Source: Treponema pedis
GTDB lineage: Bacteria > Spirochaetota > Spirochaetia > Treponematales > Treponemataceae
Reading direction: 5' to 3'
Assembly (NCBI RefSeq): GCF_017161325.1
Contig: NZ_CP045670.1
Coordinates: 434,001 to 498,000, forward strand
Length of the DNA stretch: 64,000 nt
Positions 46,199-56,385 of this stretch are shown one piece after another. Made by a program: the position numbers and the translations under genes. Under the pieces are notes generated by a model, which saw nothing but the letters and a program-made list of their open reading frames with translations, did not search any database and was not told the DNA's origin. Every line of letters starts with the position of its first letter. Positions within the stretch are counted from its first letter, which is position 1.

Positions 46199-46645
46199 AT
46201 GCATCGTACAAAAAGAATTTTAAATTTACTCACTCTTTTATGCGCTTTTTTACTTTTTTCGTGTAAAACGGTTGATGAAAATAAAAAAGACTCCGCTTCG
46301 GTAAAGGCCGTTGATGTTTCCAAATATAAATCTTTAGCCGAATCTCTTACAAAAGAATGTCCTGTAATGCTTGATGAATTTACACGCCGCGACTTGGTAG
46401 TTTTTTCCGAAAAAGAAAATGCCATGTATTATTACTATACCGTAGTTGTTATGCAAAAAGAAGATTTTACGGAAGGTGAAATTATTGAAGCGGAAAAAAT
46501 GATGAAAAAAATGTTTCCTATGCACCTTAAAATGAATCCGAATGTTCAACAGTTTAAAAATGATAATATCACGGTGGTTAACGTAGTTAAAGATAAAAAC
46601 GGAGTTCAGGTTCTTAAAATAGTTACGACTTCAAATGAGTATTAA
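46199..46645 (+). CDS. Small lipoprotein of unknown function
   Basis: Start at the ATG 46199, with AAGAGG 8 nt upstream; an in-frame TTG at 46193 is worse placed. 148 residues. A lipoprotein signal (MHRTKRILNLL, then a hydrophobic stretch ending LLFSC at about residues 18-22) is followed by a helical, Met/Lys-rich mature part. No family recognised. Confidence 0.75.
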   Translation: MHRTKRILNLLTLLCAFLLFSCKTVDENKKDSASVKAVDVSKYKSLAESLTKECPVMLDEFTRRDLVVFSEKENAMYYYYTVVVMQKEDFTEGEIIEAEKMMKKMFPMHLKMNPNVQQFKNDNITVVNVVKDKNGVQVLKIVTTSNEY

Positions 46646-46714
46646 ATACGTTTAAAAACGGAATAATTATATTTTTAAATATATTGCATTTAAATTTTAT
46701 AATTTGTGTTTAAA

Positions 46715-47896
46715 TTACCGACTGCGGCGGGTATTAAAAACGTTTTTAATTGATATTTTGCAGCCTGCAATAAAAAGAACCGGAACTAAAACTAAAAAGC
46801 ACGGTACTACCGCTATAAATGAGGCGAAAAGACCGTATTTATCCCCGATTATTCCCATAATAAAACTTGCGGTACTGTAGCCGGGTACTCCGAAGCATGA
46901 TAAAAAAATCATTAAGGCCGTAGTATCTACGGGTAAAACGGCGGCCGCATGGGATTGAATTGTGGGCCATAAACAGGCAAGAGATATTCCCATAAAAAAT
47001 AAAAACAAGGCCAGTATAACAAGTGAATTTACAAGAATAAATGTAAGACTTATTAAAAACGCAATTAATGAAGAAATAATAACGGCTTTTTGAAGTGAAA
47101 TTTTATGTAAAAACCTGCTGCCTGCAAATCTGCCCGAAACCATTCCCAAGGCAAAAATTGCGGTTACAATCCCTGCAAAAAACGGAGAACCTTTTAAATG
47201 CACTTGTACTAAGGTAGCCGCCCAAAATGAAAAAGCTCCTTCCGCTCCGCCTTCAAAAAATAATGCAAGAGCGAAAAACCAAAATGCAGGTAATGAAAAT
47301 ATTTTTTTAAACGCTTTAAAACTTCCGTCGGAGGGAGGCAGTTGTATTTTTGCCGAAGACGGATATAAAAAACCGATACAAAAAGCCGCAGCCGACATTC
47401 CCGCATATAAATACCTCCAATGTATTCCGGAGGAAAGAAGATAGCCGAACCCTATCAGCCCCGAAAACGAACCTAAGGGCCAAAATGCATGCATCTTGTT
47501 CATTTTTGCTCCCGTATCGTCTGGATATAAATCGGTTACAATAGGTGTTAAAAGAGCTTCCATGTTTGCAACTCCAAGTCCCATACAAAGAGCGCTTAAA
47601 AGAGCTGTAGTGAAATTTCCGCTTTGAGAAAAACAAATCAAGCCTAAGGTTAAAAGAAAAAGTGAAATACGCAATACTCTTATTTTGCCGAATTTACCGG
47701 CGAAGATAGGGCTTATTAAAAGGACAATTGTTTGCTCTATTGCACAAATCATTCCGAAAAGCCCGGCTTGCGTAAAAGAAAAATGTAAATCTTTTTTTAT
47801 ATTTACTAAACAAATTGAAATTGAAATAGATGACAGAGAATAAATGAGAAAACTTAAGGCAGCCGCATTAAATGTACGTTTTTGCAGATTTTTCAT
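46715..47896 (-). CDS. MFS transporter
   Basis: 393 residues with about 12 hydrophobic helices in two halves and a loop of about 25 residues at the middle (SSAKIQLPPSDGSFKAFKK). The cytoplasmic loop motif between helices 2 and 3 reads GKFGKIRVLRIS, a relaxed form of the MFS motif A. It resembles sugar- or drug-type facilitators of the FucP/YbjJ-like group, but substrate cannot be given. Ends RRS. Confidence 0.88.
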   Translation of the reverse strand: MKNLQKRTFNAAALSFLIYSLSSISISICLVNIKKDLHFSFTQAGLFGMICAIEQTIVLLISPIFAGKFGKIRVLRISLFLLTLGLICFSQSGNFTTALLSALCMGLGVANMEALLTPIVTDLYPDDTGAKMNKMHAFWPLGSFSGLIGFGYLLSSGIHWRYLYAGMSAAAFCIGFLYPSSAKIQLPPSDGSFKAFKKIFSLPAFWFFALALFFEGGAEGAFSFWAATLVQVHLKGSPFFAGIVTAIFALGMVSGRFAGSRFLHKISLQKAVIISSLIAFLISLTFILVNSLVILALFLFFMGISLACLWPTIQSHAAAVLPVDTTALMIFLSCFGVPGYSTASFIMGIIGDKYGLFASFIAVVPCFLVLVPVLFIAGCKISIKNVFNTRRSR

Positions 47897-47920
47897 AAGC
47901 CGGACGATATTAAGAAATAT

Positions 47921-47949
47921 AGAATACAGAGTTTTAAAACAAATGTCAA
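47921..47949 (-). promoter_or_regulatory. MFS gene promoter
   Basis: Minus strand TTGACA (47949-47944), 17-nt spacer, TATTCT (47926-47921); leader of about 18 nt. Confidence 0.5.
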
Positions 47950-48074
47950 CACGGTATAAACATTGAAGCTATAAACTCGGAGGCGGTTTATAAAGATATT
48001 TTTTAAAAACGTTTTTTCTTTACTTTTTTTAAATTTTGTGTTAGTTTATTATTATAAAATTTTCAGGAGGAAAT

Positions 48075-49304
48075 ATGGATTTTAAAAAAAATATTGAAAA
48101 GTATGCGGAGCTTATTTTAAAAGTAGGTTTAAATATTCAAAAGAATGACGGAATTTATATACTTGTAAACGAACACTCTATAGGTATGGTTCGTGAAATT
48201 ACAGAACAGGCATATAAACTTGGAGCTAAAGACATTATTTACGATTTTTCCGATGATGATATGATTTTATCGCGTTATAATTATGGAAATGAAAGTATTT
48301 TTAATGAAATGCCTAAATTTAAAATAGATTATCTTGAAGCTGCATATAAAAATAACTATCACAGGCTTGCCCTTGTTGCGGACAATCCGGAGCTTTTAAA
48401 AGATGTGGATTCAAAAAAAGTTGCCGCATGGAATAAAACGCGGGCTCTTGCCTCAAAACCGATAATGAAATACACAATGGAAAACCGTGTAAAATGGACT
48501 GTTGCGGCTCATCCTACACCGGCTTGGGCAAAAACCGTTTTTCCGGATTTATCGGAAGATGAAGCTTTAAAAAAATTATGGGAAAAGGTTTTCGATGCAA
48601 CCCGTGTAAGTATGCCTGAGCCCGTCAAAGCTTGGCAAGAACATGATGCGGCTTTAAAAAAACACCAAAATTTTTTAAATGAAATGCAGTTTGAAAAACT
48701 TTTATATAAAGGCCCCGGTACCGACTTGGAGGTTTATCTTGTAGAAGGTCATTTGTGGGTAGGCGGCTCGGGAAAATGCGAACGCGGGGAACCCTTTATG
48801 GCTAACATTCCTACGGAAGAAGTTTTTTCTATGCCGCATGCTTTTAAGGTAAACGGAACTGTTAAAGCTACAAAACCGTTAGCCGCCCGCGGAAAAATTA
48901 TTGACGGGTTTTATTTTACTTTTAAAGACGGAAAAGTTACAGATTTTGATGCAAAAGAAGGAAAGGAAACCTTACAAGCTCTTTTGGATTCCGATGAGGG
49001 GGCAAGACGTTTGGGAGAAGTTGCCCTGGTAGCCGATAATTCTCCTATAAGTAATACCGGAATTTTATTTAAAAATACCCTGTTCGACGAAAACGCCTCA
49101 TGTCACTTTGCTATAGGAAATGCTTACAGCGAAAATATAAAAAACGGAGCATTTTTAAGCGATGAAGAGGCGAAAAAATCGGGAATGAATAATTCGATTA
49201 TTCACGTAGATTTTATGGTAGGCGGACCTGAACTTTCAGTTATCGGTGTAAAAAAAGACGGCTCTAAGATTGAGCTTTTAAAAAACGGAAATTGGGCTAT
49301 ATAA
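48075..49304 (+). CDS. M29 family aminopeptidase
   Basis: 409 residues of the thermophilic aminopeptidase (AmpS/PepS) family, co-catalytic metal peptidases that remove N-terminal residues. Expected metal-site features are present: NIPTEEVFSMPH, the segment GEVALVADNSPIS, the His in ENASCHFAIGNAYSENI, and HVDFMVGG near the C terminus. A very strong ribosome site, AGGAGGAAA, lies just before the ATG. That site is complementary to the loop of the predicted small RNA at 43986. Confidence 0.92.
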   Translation: MDFKKNIEKYAELILKVGLNIQKNDGIYILVNEHSIGMVREITEQAYKLGAKDIIYDFSDDDMILSRYNYGNESIFNEMPKFKIDYLEAAYKNNYHRLALVADNPELLKDVDSKKVAAWNKTRALASKPIMKYTMENRVKWTVAAHPTPAWAKTVFPDLSEDEALKKLWEKVFDATRVSMPEPVKAWQEHDAALKKHQNFLNEMQFEKLLYKGPGTDLEVYLVEGHLWVGGSGKCERGEPFMANIPTEEVFSMPHAFKVNGTVKATKPLAARGKIIDGFYFTFKDGKVTDFDAKEGKETLQALLDSDEGARRLGEVALVADNSPISNTGILFKNTLFDENASCHFAIGNAYSENIKNGAFLSDEEAKKSGMNNSIIHVDFMVGGPELSVIGVKKDGSKIELLKNGNWAI

Positions 49305-49444
49305 GACGGAAAGTTCAAGGGTAGGGCTGCTTCTTAGCCCGTTATATGGACAAAATATTCCGTTTTGTATAAAATATTTTAAACTGAAATTATCGGCTTG
49401 AAAATTCGGCCGTTTAATATATAAAATTTATAGGGAAATAACAA

Positions 49445-50647
49445 ATGTATAAAAAAGATTTTCCGCTTATTTCGGAAAACCCGGGTATTCATTATTTGGA
49501 TTCCGCTGCAACCGCACAGCGACCTAAAACCGTCATAGACGGAGTTACAAATTATTTTACTCATTCAAACGGCAATGCAGGGCGGGGCTCACATTCGCTT
49601 GCAATAGCTTCGTCAATTCTTATAGAAGAAACCCGTAAAAAAACGGCGGACTTTATAGGTGCAAAAAACATCGAAAGTATAATTTTTACAAAAAACTGTA
49701 CCGAAGCGTTAAATATCATTTCGTATTGCTATGCGCTTCCTTTTTTAAAAAAAGACGATGAAATTTTAATTGCAATTTCAAATCATCATGCGAATTTGGT
49801 AACATGGCAATTTGCCGCAAAACAAACGGGAGCAAAGTTAAAATATATTTATTTGCAAAAAGACGGAAGTCTGAATATTGAAGATTTTAAACAAAAACTT
49901 TCGGATAAAACTAAAATAGTTGCCGTTTCTTCCGTTGTAAACGCAACGGGTGTTATAAATCCGGTAAGGGAGATTACGGCTCTTTCTCACGAAAAGGGTG
50001 CGGCAGTTGTTGTAGATGCCTCTCAAGCTGTAACTCATTTTAAACAAAACGTTACTGAAGCGGATTGCGATTTTTTAACCTTTTCCGGGCACAAACTGTT
50101 TTCGGCGTTCGGAGTGGGCGTTCTTTACGGAAAAAAAGAACTGCTTGAAAAAATGCCGCCTTTTTTATACGGCGGAGATATGATAAATTTTGTTACGGAA
50201 CATGATGCGGAATTTAAAGATTTGCCTCATAAATATGAAGGCGGTACACTGGACAGTTCCGCAATAGTTTCTTTAAAATTTGCAATAGAATATGTTGAGG
50301 CTATAGGTTATGAAAAAATCGGAAAAATAATTTCGGATTTGGAATCTTATGCGCTTTCGGAATTGAAAAAATTGGACTTTGTGGAAACTTATAATACGGA
50401 AGCCGGAGAAAGAGCGGGTATAATTGCCTTTAATGTAAAAGATGTTCATTCGCACGATACGGCGTATATTTTAAACGAATATGGCGTTATGGTCAGAAGC
50501 GGACACCATTGTACCCAACCTTTAATGAACTATTTAGGCATAAGCTCTTGCTGCCGCGCAAGTTTTTCAATTTTTAATACAAAAGAAGATATTGATGTTA
50601 TGGTAACCGCTCTTAAAAAAGTAAATGCGGTTTTTAATTCAAGATAA
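49445..50647 (+). CDS. sufS: SufS-type cysteine desulfurase
   Basis: PLP enzyme that takes sulfur from cysteine for Fe-S cluster assembly. 400 residues. The PLP lysine lies in TFSGHKLFSAFGVG, and the catalytic Cys in VRSGHHCTQP. It is followed after 15 nt by sufU, which activates SufS by a Cys-zinc exchange in Firmicutes. Other suf genes (sufB, C, D) are not adjacent. Confidence 0.95.
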   Translation: MYKKDFPLISENPGIHYLDSAATAQRPKTVIDGVTNYFTHSNGNAGRGSHSLAIASSILIEETRKKTADFIGAKNIESIIFTKNCTEALNIISYCYALPFLKKDDEILIAISNHHANLVTWQFAAKQTGAKLKYIYLQKDGSLNIEDFKQKLSDKTKIVAVSSVVNATGVINPVREITALSHEKGAAVVVDASQAVTHFKQNVTEADCDFLTFSGHKLFSAFGVGVLYGKKELLEKMPPFLYGGDMINFVTEHDAEFKDLPHKYEGGTLDSSAIVSLKFAIEYVEAIGYEKIGKIISDLESYALSELKKLDFVETYNTEAGERAGIIAFNVKDVHSHDTAYILNEYGVMVRSGHHCTQPLMNYLGISSCCRASFSIFNTKEDIDVMVTALKKVNAVFNSR

Positions 50648-50662
50648 ACGGGAAATGAATAT

Positions 50663-51085
50663 ATGGAAAATATCGATAATATTTATCAGGAAATGATTTT
50701 AGAATATTCGCGCAAAAAGGAAAATTGCAGGGACCTTACGGGAGATGTAAAAATCGAGCGCGGGCATAATCCTTCTTGCGGAGACGATTTAACTCTTTTG
50801 ATAAAAGAGAAAGAGGGAATAATAGAAGATGCTTCCTTTTTGGGAAAGGGCTGCGCCATTTCAACGGCTTCCACCAATATGCTGATAGAGCTTATTAAGG
50901 GAAGACCGGTTGAAGAAGCTAAAAAGAAAGTGGACATATTTTTTAAAATGATGGGCGGTAAAGAAGTTTCGGAAGAAGAAAAAGAAGAACTGGGTGATGC
51001 TCAAATTTTGGAATATTTTGCGGAAATGCCTGCCCGTATTAAATGTGCTACTTTAAGCTGGCATTCCGCAAAGGTTCTTTTATAA
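50663..51085 (+). CDS. sufU: SufU-type iron-sulfur assembly protein
   Basis: 140 residues. The three Cys of the SufU zinc site are seen in HNPSCGDD, GKGCAIST and RIKCATLSW, with the nearby Asp. The longer loop between the second and third Cys (about 20 extra residues) is the mark of SufU rather than IscU. Acts as sulfur acceptor and activator of SufS. Confidence 0.93.
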   Translation: MENIDNIYQEMILEYSRKKENCRDLTGDVKIERGHNPSCGDDLTLLIKEKEGIIEDASFLGKGCAISTASTNMLIELIKGRPVEEAKKKVDIFFKMMGGKEVSEEEKEELGDAQILEYFAEMPARIKCATLSWHSAKVLL

Positions 51086-51140
51086 AATTTTATAAACGTT
51101 CACCGTTTGTAAAGGTTGAAAAATATAAAATCATAACCGC

Positions 51141-51168
51141 TTGAAAACTAAGCGGAAAACTATATAAT
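51141..51168 (+). promoter_or_regulatory. Promoter of the SH3-like lipoprotein gene
   Basis: TTGAAA (51141-51146), 16-nt spacer, TATAAT (51163-51168). Leader of about 34 nt with ATAGGAG before the ATG at 51209. Confidence 0.55.
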
Positions 51169-51208
51169 TATATAAACTGAATTTTACAATTGAAAATAGG
51201 AGTTATTT

Positions 51209-52270
51209 ATGAATAAAACGGTTTTAAAAAAAGTGCTTTTTATGATTTTTGCGGTATCCGTAATTTTTTCTTCATGTACAAAAAAAGACGAAGTAACGGA
51301 TGTTGCGGAAAAGGGTATTGATGAAGTTGCAACCGGTGAGGATATGCAGAACACTGAAACGGAAAGCAATTCTATGATGAGTTCAAGTAATGATTACGGC
51401 AAAAAGGGCGTAATCTATGTACATAATGCTCCTCTTTATGAAGAAAATTCCGACGGTAAAATGAAATGGGCAGCCAATGCTTCTTTAGGTGATATTGCCG
51501 CTTATCTCGGAGAAAAAAAAGAAGCTCAGCGTACCGACGGACAAAAACGTATATTTTTTCATATTGAATTGAACGGAAAGGAATATTGGATTCAGGACTA
51601 TTGCTATGAGCCGGGAACGGTACCCGCCTTCGTTGCCGCACAGGATACCGTTTTATATAAATCCGAGTCCTTAACCGCCGCTACCGATGAAATTATTCCG
51701 CAGTTTTTTATTGTAGGCGTTTATGAGAATAGTATCGGTACTCCTGAAATGACCGGCGGCAATACGAAATTCGTTAAAATTGCCGCTTATTGTCCGGAAT
51801 TGGTAACGGCTTGGATTGTAAAAGATAAGTTTGTAAAAACCGAAAACCTTGAGTTCGGTACGGGTGCCGTGGCTGCAATGACGTTAGCTCAGGTTGCTTC
51901 GGAATCCCGTAACGATACAATCCGTGCGGAGCTTTTTCAAAATGCGCTTGATTTACCTTCCGAATATCATGATGTTATTGTAGTCTTACAGGAGCTTACG
52001 GAAGTAATTATTAAAGAAGAAGAATTTTTAAAAACGGTTAAAGCCGAAAAAATAGAGCAAAAAGTTACCGTTCTTGATGAGAGTCAGCTTTTAAGTATTC
52101 CTAATAATCTTAATGCAAGAATTTTAACTCAAATAAAAAGCGGTACCGTTGCAGCGGCTTATAAAAAAGCCGTCTTAAAAGACGATGACGGAAATGAGGT
52201 TGAATGGTTTTACATTCAAAATAAACAAAAAAAGGGATGGATTACTTCCGCCTCTTTAAAAACCGAATAA
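51209..52270 (+). CDS. Lipoprotein with SH3-like repeats
   Basis: 353 residues. Lipoprotein signal (KKVLFMIFAVSVIFSSC, Cys at about 22). The mature part contains two segments that resemble bacterial SH3-like folds: about 68-150 (GVIYVHNAPLYEENSDGK and WIQDYCYEPG) and about 275-353, ending NKQKKGWITSASLKTE. An intervening helical part lies at about 215-275. Bacterial SH3 domains often bind peptidoglycan, which suggests a cell-envelope role (inference). Confidence 0.75.
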   Translation: MNKTVLKKVLFMIFAVSVIFSSCTKKDEVTDVAEKGIDEVATGEDMQNTETESNSMMSSSNDYGKKGVIYVHNAPLYEENSDGKMKWAANASLGDIAAYLGEKKEAQRTDGQKRIFFHIELNGKEYWIQDYCYEPGTVPAFVAAQDTVLYKSESLTAATDEIIPQFFIVGVYENSIGTPEMTGGNTKFVKIAAYCPELVTAWIVKDKFVKTENLEFGTGAVAAMTLAQVASESRNDTIRAELFQNALDLPSEYHDVIVVLQELTEVIIKEEEFLKTVKAEKIEQKVTVLDESQLLSIPNNLNARILTQIKSGTVAAAYKKAVLKDDDGNEVEWFYIQNKQKKGWITSASLKTE

Positions 52271-52327
52271 ACGGTTTTAAGGCTCGTAAAACCGAATTTT
52301 GTTATTTTAAGTTATTTTGGAAATAAA

Positions 52328-53143
52328 TTGGAAATAAAATTGAATAAAAAAAAGATTTTAAGTTTTATTTTTTGTATTCAGGTTTTAATATCCCGGCATT
52401 TTATAAGTGCACAGGAAGCTTCAAATTCGGCTGAGGGAAGGGCTGTATCCGAAGCCCCTTCTTCAGCGGAAGCGGTTATTGAAAACAATGAGGGCGAAGC
52501 AAAGAGACCTTCTCCTTTCGGATTTTATTTCGGCAGCGAGGTAGTTATTTCCGCAACCGGAAGAACGGCGGACCCTCCAGCCGGCGTAAGTCTTAACCTC
52601 GGAGGGGAATACGAGTACAGGATTTTAAAACATTTAAGTATAGCCCCGTCTCTTGATTTTTCGTTTTTTCATTACGGTTGGATTTCAGGAAAAACAGCCG
52701 AAAAGCTTCCTCTGAACAAGGCTTATATTTGCGAAACGGAAAACCGTACCGCTCTTACCTTTGCATTTTTACTTGATATGCCCGTTTTAGCGGTTTTTGA
52801 TGTAAAAGACTGGACTGTAAGTTTCGGCGGTGGACTTTCTTTTTTAACCCGCTTCGGAGTTCTTGAACCGGGAGTAAAACCCGAAGAAAAGGGCAGAGAC
52901 GGCGGATTGCCTGCAAAAGAAGAATTGAAAAAAATAAACGCTTACTTTTGGGAAAACGGACGATTTTTCTATCCTTCGTTCCGTTTTAAAACCGAATATA
53001 CCTTTGCTTCGGGCTGGAAAACCGGCGTTCAGCTAAAAGCTTTTTTGCCGGTTTTTAATCTTTGGGATAAAGAAGCTCCGAAATTTTCAGACGGAATGAT
53101 AATACAAATCGGAGTTATTCTGCATCCTGCGAAAAGGAAGTAG
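52328..53143 (+). CDS. Putative outer-membrane beta-barrel protein
   Basis: 271 residues from a TTG start. The upstream sequence repeats TTGGAAATAAA twice in tandem (52317-52327 and 52328-52338), so TTG codons at 52328 and 52340 each have a GGAAA site nearby and the exact start is uncertain. A signal peptide (core about 9-26, cleavage near FISAQ) is followed by alternating strands with aromatic girdles ([45 protein letters not shown]) and a terminal strand (MIIQIGVIL). This is the pattern of a small outer-membrane barrel. Function unknown. Confidence 0.6.
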   Translation: MEIKLNKKKILSFIFCIQVLISRHFISAQEASNSAEGRAVSEAPSSAEAVIENNEGEAKRPSPFGFYFGSEVVISATGRTADPPAGVSLNLGGEYEYRILKHLSIAPSLDFSFFHYGWISGKTAEKLPLNKAYICETENRTALTFAFLLDMPVLAVFDVKDWTVSFGGGLSFLTRFGVLEPGVKPEEKGRDGGLPAKEELKKINAYFWENGRFFYPSFRFKTEYTFASGWKTGVQLKAFLPVFNLWDKEAPKFSDGMIIQIGVILHPAKRK

Positions 53144-54872
53144 TTTTTTCTTTTAGGAATTCTCCGAATTCTTTTACCGTCATTGTTTTTTGACCGCCTT
53201 TACGCATACGCACCGCTACGGAATTCGTGTCCATTTCATTTTGCCCTACGATTAGCTGATAAATAACCTTTTCTTCCTGGTACTTGCGTATTTTTGCGTT
53301 CATTCTGTCGGAACCCGTATCTGCCGTTACTCTAAAGCCCATAAGGTCAAGGTCTTCACGTACTTTTTCCGCATAGTCTGCAAAGGGGGGCGCTACCGGT
53401 ATAACTACGGCCTGCACCGGAGCAAGCCAAGGCGGTAAAACACCGGCACAGTTTTCAAGTAAGATACCTATAAAACGTTCAAGGGAACCCAGTGCGGCTC
53501 TGTGAAGCATTACGGGGTGATGTTTATTGTTATCATCGCCTATATATTCGGCATTAAGACGTTCGGCTGAAGGAAGTTGATAATCCACTTGGATTGTTCC
53601 GCATTGCCATTCCCGTCCCAGTGCGTCGATTAGGGTAAATTCGAGTTTAGGTCCGTAAAAGGCTCCTTCGCCTTCAGCAATTTCATATTCCAAACCTGCG
53701 TATGTGCAAGCGTCGGATAAGGCCTTTTCGGCTCTATCCCAAGTTGCATCGTCTCCTACGCGTTGTTCGGGACGTGTAGAAAACTTAACGAGAATTTTAT
53801 CCTCGGCAAAACCGAAATCGGCATACATACGCTTTAATAAGGTACAGAATTTTGAAACTTCGGAGGAAATTTGCTCTTCGGTGCAAAAAATATGAGCATC
53901 ATCTTGTACGAAGCCACGTACTCTCATAATTCCGTGTAAGGAGCCTGAGGGTTCATTTCTTGTACAAGAGCCGAATTCGGCCAAGCGCAACGGAAGGTCG
54001 CGGTAACTTTTAATTCCCTGTTTAAAAATTTCTACATGTCCGGGGCAGTTCATAGGTTTAAGAGCAAAAAGACGCTTTTCGCTTTCAGTAATAAACATAT
54101 TTTCTTTGTATTTTGCCCAGTGTCCCGAACGCTCCCAAAGACTTCGCGGCATAACGAAGGGGGTGTGTACTTCTTGATAACCGTCTTCTTTTAAGCGCAT
54201 ACGTACATAATTTTGAATGGTTAAGTAAAGTGTCCAACCCTTGGGATGCCAAAAAATTTGTCCCGGATTTTCTTCGTCAATGTGAAAAAGATTCATAGCC
54301 TTGCCGAGCTTTCTATGGTCGCGCTTTTCGGCTTCTTCAAGCATTGCAAGATATTCTTTTAGGTCATTCGGTTTTTCCCACACGGTGCCGTAAATTCGGG
54401 TAAGCATCGGACGGTTTTCATCTCCGCGCCAATAAGCGCCCGCCGTTTTCATCAGTTTAAAGCCTTGAGCATTTATTTCCGCCATTGAGCAGACATGAGG
54501 CCCGCGGCAAAGGTCCGTAAAGTTACCGGATTTATAAATGCTTATTTCTTCATCTTCCGGAAGACCTTTTATCAATTCAATTTTAAAAGGCTGGTCTTTA
54601 AAAAGTTTTAAGGCTTCTTCGCGGCTTATTACGGTTTTTTCAAATGCGGAGCGGGTATTTAAAATTTTCCGCATTTCCTTTTCGATTTGCGGAAGGTCAT
54701 CTTGGTTTATCGGACGCGGAAGTTCAAAGTCATAGTAAAATCCGTAATCGATTGAAGGCCCTATTGCAACCTTTGTACCGGGGAAAAGGTTCATAACGGC
54801 TTCAGCCATAACATGGGCGGTACTGTGTCTTAGAGTACTTAATTTTTTTGATTTTTCTTGTAATGTTGACAT
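53115..54872 (-). CDS. thrS: Threonyl-tRNA synthetase (no TGS domain)
   Basis: 585 residues. It starts directly with the N2 editing domain ([12 protein letters not shown] with HxxxH, and DLCRGPHV), then the class II core with the zinc ligands Cys in KPMNCPGHV, His in QDDAHIFC and His in [14 protein letters not shown], and the C-terminal anticodon domain. The N-terminal TGS domain of about 60 residues found in E. coli ThrRS is absent, as in other spirochaetes to my recollection. GAAGGGAAAAAT precedes the ATG. Its 3' end overlaps the convergent barrel gene by 29 nt. Confidence 0.96.
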   Translation of the reverse strand: MSTLQEKSKKLSTLRHSTAHVMAEAVMNLFPGTKVAIGPSIDYGFYYDFELPRPINQDDLPQIEKEMRKILNTRSAFEKTVISREEALKLFKDQPFKIELIKGLPEDEEISIYKSGNFTDLCRGPHVCSMAEINAQGFKLMKTAGAYWRGDENRPMLTRIYGTVWEKPNDLKEYLAMLEEAEKRDHRKLGKAMNLFHIDEENPGQIFWHPKGWTLYLTIQNYVRMRLKEDGYQEVHTPFVMPRSLWERSGHWAKYKENMFITESEKRLFALKPMNCPGHVEIFKQGIKSYRDLPLRLAEFGSCTRNEPSGSLHGIMRVRGFVQDDAHIFCTEEQISSEVSKFCTLLKRMYADFGFAEDKILVKFSTRPEQRVGDDATWDRAEKALSDACTYAGLEYEIAEGEGAFYGPKLEFTLIDALGREWQCGTIQVDYQLPSAERLNAEYIGDDNNKHHPVMLHRAALGSLERFIGILLENCAGVLPPWLAPVQAVVIPVAPPFADYAEKVREDLDLMGFRVTADTGSDRMNAKIRKYQEEKVIYQLIVGQNEMDTNSVAVRMRKGGQKTMTVKEFGEFLKEKTTSFSQDAE

Positions 54873-55031
54873 ATTTTTCCCTTCTTGTGTTGCCTTAAAT
54901 ATTTATAACAGCCTAGGTGGATATAAGCGTTTGTTTTAATATTTTTAAGGCTTAAAGACAGTATACAGTATGAAGTACGTACAGTCAAGGGCGTAGCGGA
55001 ATATAGATAATATAATGTAAAGAGTTTTATG

Positions 55032-56183
55032 TTATATAGGAATGTTTATTTGCATAAAAAAGCCCCGTACTTCAGGTAAACTTTTATAGAATACGGAACC
55101 TCCGGCTTCTTTTATCCGTTCATCTATGGCTTTGAGCCCTATACCCTTAGTTATTTTTAAACAGCCCTGTCCGTTATCTTTCATAGTAATTACAAGATAA
55201 TTTTCCGTATATGAAAAATGGATTGTAATTTGTTCCGCATTCGCATATTTGCCTGAGTTTGATAAAAATTCCTGAACCGCCTTATATACGGCATGGTTTT
55301 GCTCTTCCGTAATTACCCGAATATTTTTTGAAAAAGTAAATTGAACATTTATGCTTGTCAATTTTTTAAATTCGTTTACGAGAGAATGAATTAAAATGAT
55401 TGTTTCGTATTTATTATAATCCGTAGGTTTTATTTCGCGCAGTGCAAAACGTATTTCATCAAGGTTCTTTTTTGCAAATTCATTTAAATAGGTTAATTGA
55501 GTTTGAAGCATTTTCGGATTCGTTTTTGCAATTGCCTGTAGGGCATTTAATTGAATAATGATTGTGGAAAGTCCGTGTCCTATGCTGTCATGGATTTCTC
55601 TGGAGATTCTGTTCCGTTCTTTAAGCATTATTAAATCTTCAACGGATTCTCTGTACATTTCAAAATTTAAAACGGATTCGGAAAGTTCGTTGTTTTTTTG
55701 AATTAAATCTTCTATGATTTTTTCCTGTTTTATAAAACCCGTATTATACAGTTTAAAATTATATGCTTGTGCGGAAATTAAAAATAAAATTATAAAATCC
55801 GTTACTGATGTGTATAGAGGTTTATATACGGAAGTTACGGAAAAAATAATAAGGCCTATTGTTCCGGATATAAGATTTTGAGGGAATCGATTATAATAAA
55901 GGCTGTCAATCATAGGTATTGTAAGCAATAAAAATGACGGTTTTTTTTCTATAAAGAACATTGCGGAGCAGACGGCAAAATCGCATAAACATAAAATGAA
56001 AAAAAATACTTCGGTTTTATGAATAAAAAACATTCTTATATTTGAGAGAATCATAATAATTAAACACGAAATTAACTGTATGTACGATAAATATCCGTTT
56101 TGAAAAACCGCTTGTATTGCACAGCTTATTATTAAAAAGTAGTGAATAAAAATAAAAAAATTATTTTTCATAAGTTTTTCCAT
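55032..56183 (-). CDS. Membrane sensor histidine kinase (NarX/DesK type)
   Basis: About 383 residues. Around five to six N-terminal membrane helices (to about 165), then a dimerisation motif with the phospho-acceptor His in RNRISREIHDSIGHG (HisKA_3 type), and an ATP domain with AVQEFLSNSGKYANA (N box) and MKDNGQGC and GIGLKAIDERI (G boxes). No cognate response regulator is adjacent. The -10 box TAATAT overlaps the first ATG, so an in-frame ATG at 56171 (MKNNFF) may be the real start. Confidence 0.9.
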   Translation of the reverse strand: MEKLMKNNFFIFIHYFLIISCAIQAVFQNGYLSYIQLISCLIIMILSNIRMFFIHKTEVFFFILCLCDFAVCSAMFFIEKKPSFLLLTIPMIDSLYYNRFPQNLISGTIGLIIFSVTSVYKPLYTSVTDFIILFLISAQAYNFKLYNTGFIKQEKIIEDLIQKNNELSESVLNFEMYRESVEDLIMLKERNRISREIHDSIGHGLSTIIIQLNALQAIAKTNPKMLQTQLTYLNEFAKKNLDEIRFALREIKPTDYNKYETIILIHSLVNEFKKLTSINVQFTFSKNIRVITEEQNHAVYKAVQEFLSNSGKYANAEQITIHFSYTENYLVITMKDNGQGCLKITKGIGLKAIDERIKEAGGSVFYKSLPEVRGFFMQINIPI

Positions 56184-56210
56184 ATTAACTTATTTTAACG
56201 GATTAGTCAA
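56182..56210 (-). promoter_or_regulatory. Kinase gene promoter overlapping its first ATG
   Basis: Minus strand TTGACT (56210-56205), 17-nt spacer, TAATAT (56187-56182). Transcription should begin near 56175, after the first ATG (56183) and 3-4 nt before the second (56171). Confidence 0.45.
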
Positions 56211-56347
56211 AACGGAGTGATTGTATATAAAAAGTTCAATAAGACGGTTTTGGTATATGCAAAACCGTAAATTTTATTTTAAGCGGCGTCATTTCAGCCG
56301 CTTAAAATAAAATTTATATCCCGATTCAGGCTTATTTTAGGTGCTTA

Positions 56348-56376
56348 TTGCGCTATATAACGAAAATGTATATAAT
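56348..56376 (+). promoter_or_regulatory. hrpA-like gene promoter, near-leaderless
   Basis: Weak TTGCGC (56348-56353), 17-nt spacer, perfect TATAAT (56371-56376). Only 9 nt separate it from the ATG at 56386. This rules against the in-frame GTG at 56341, which would lie upstream of the promoter. Confidence 0.45.
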
Positions 56377-56385
56377 CTTTTAAAT

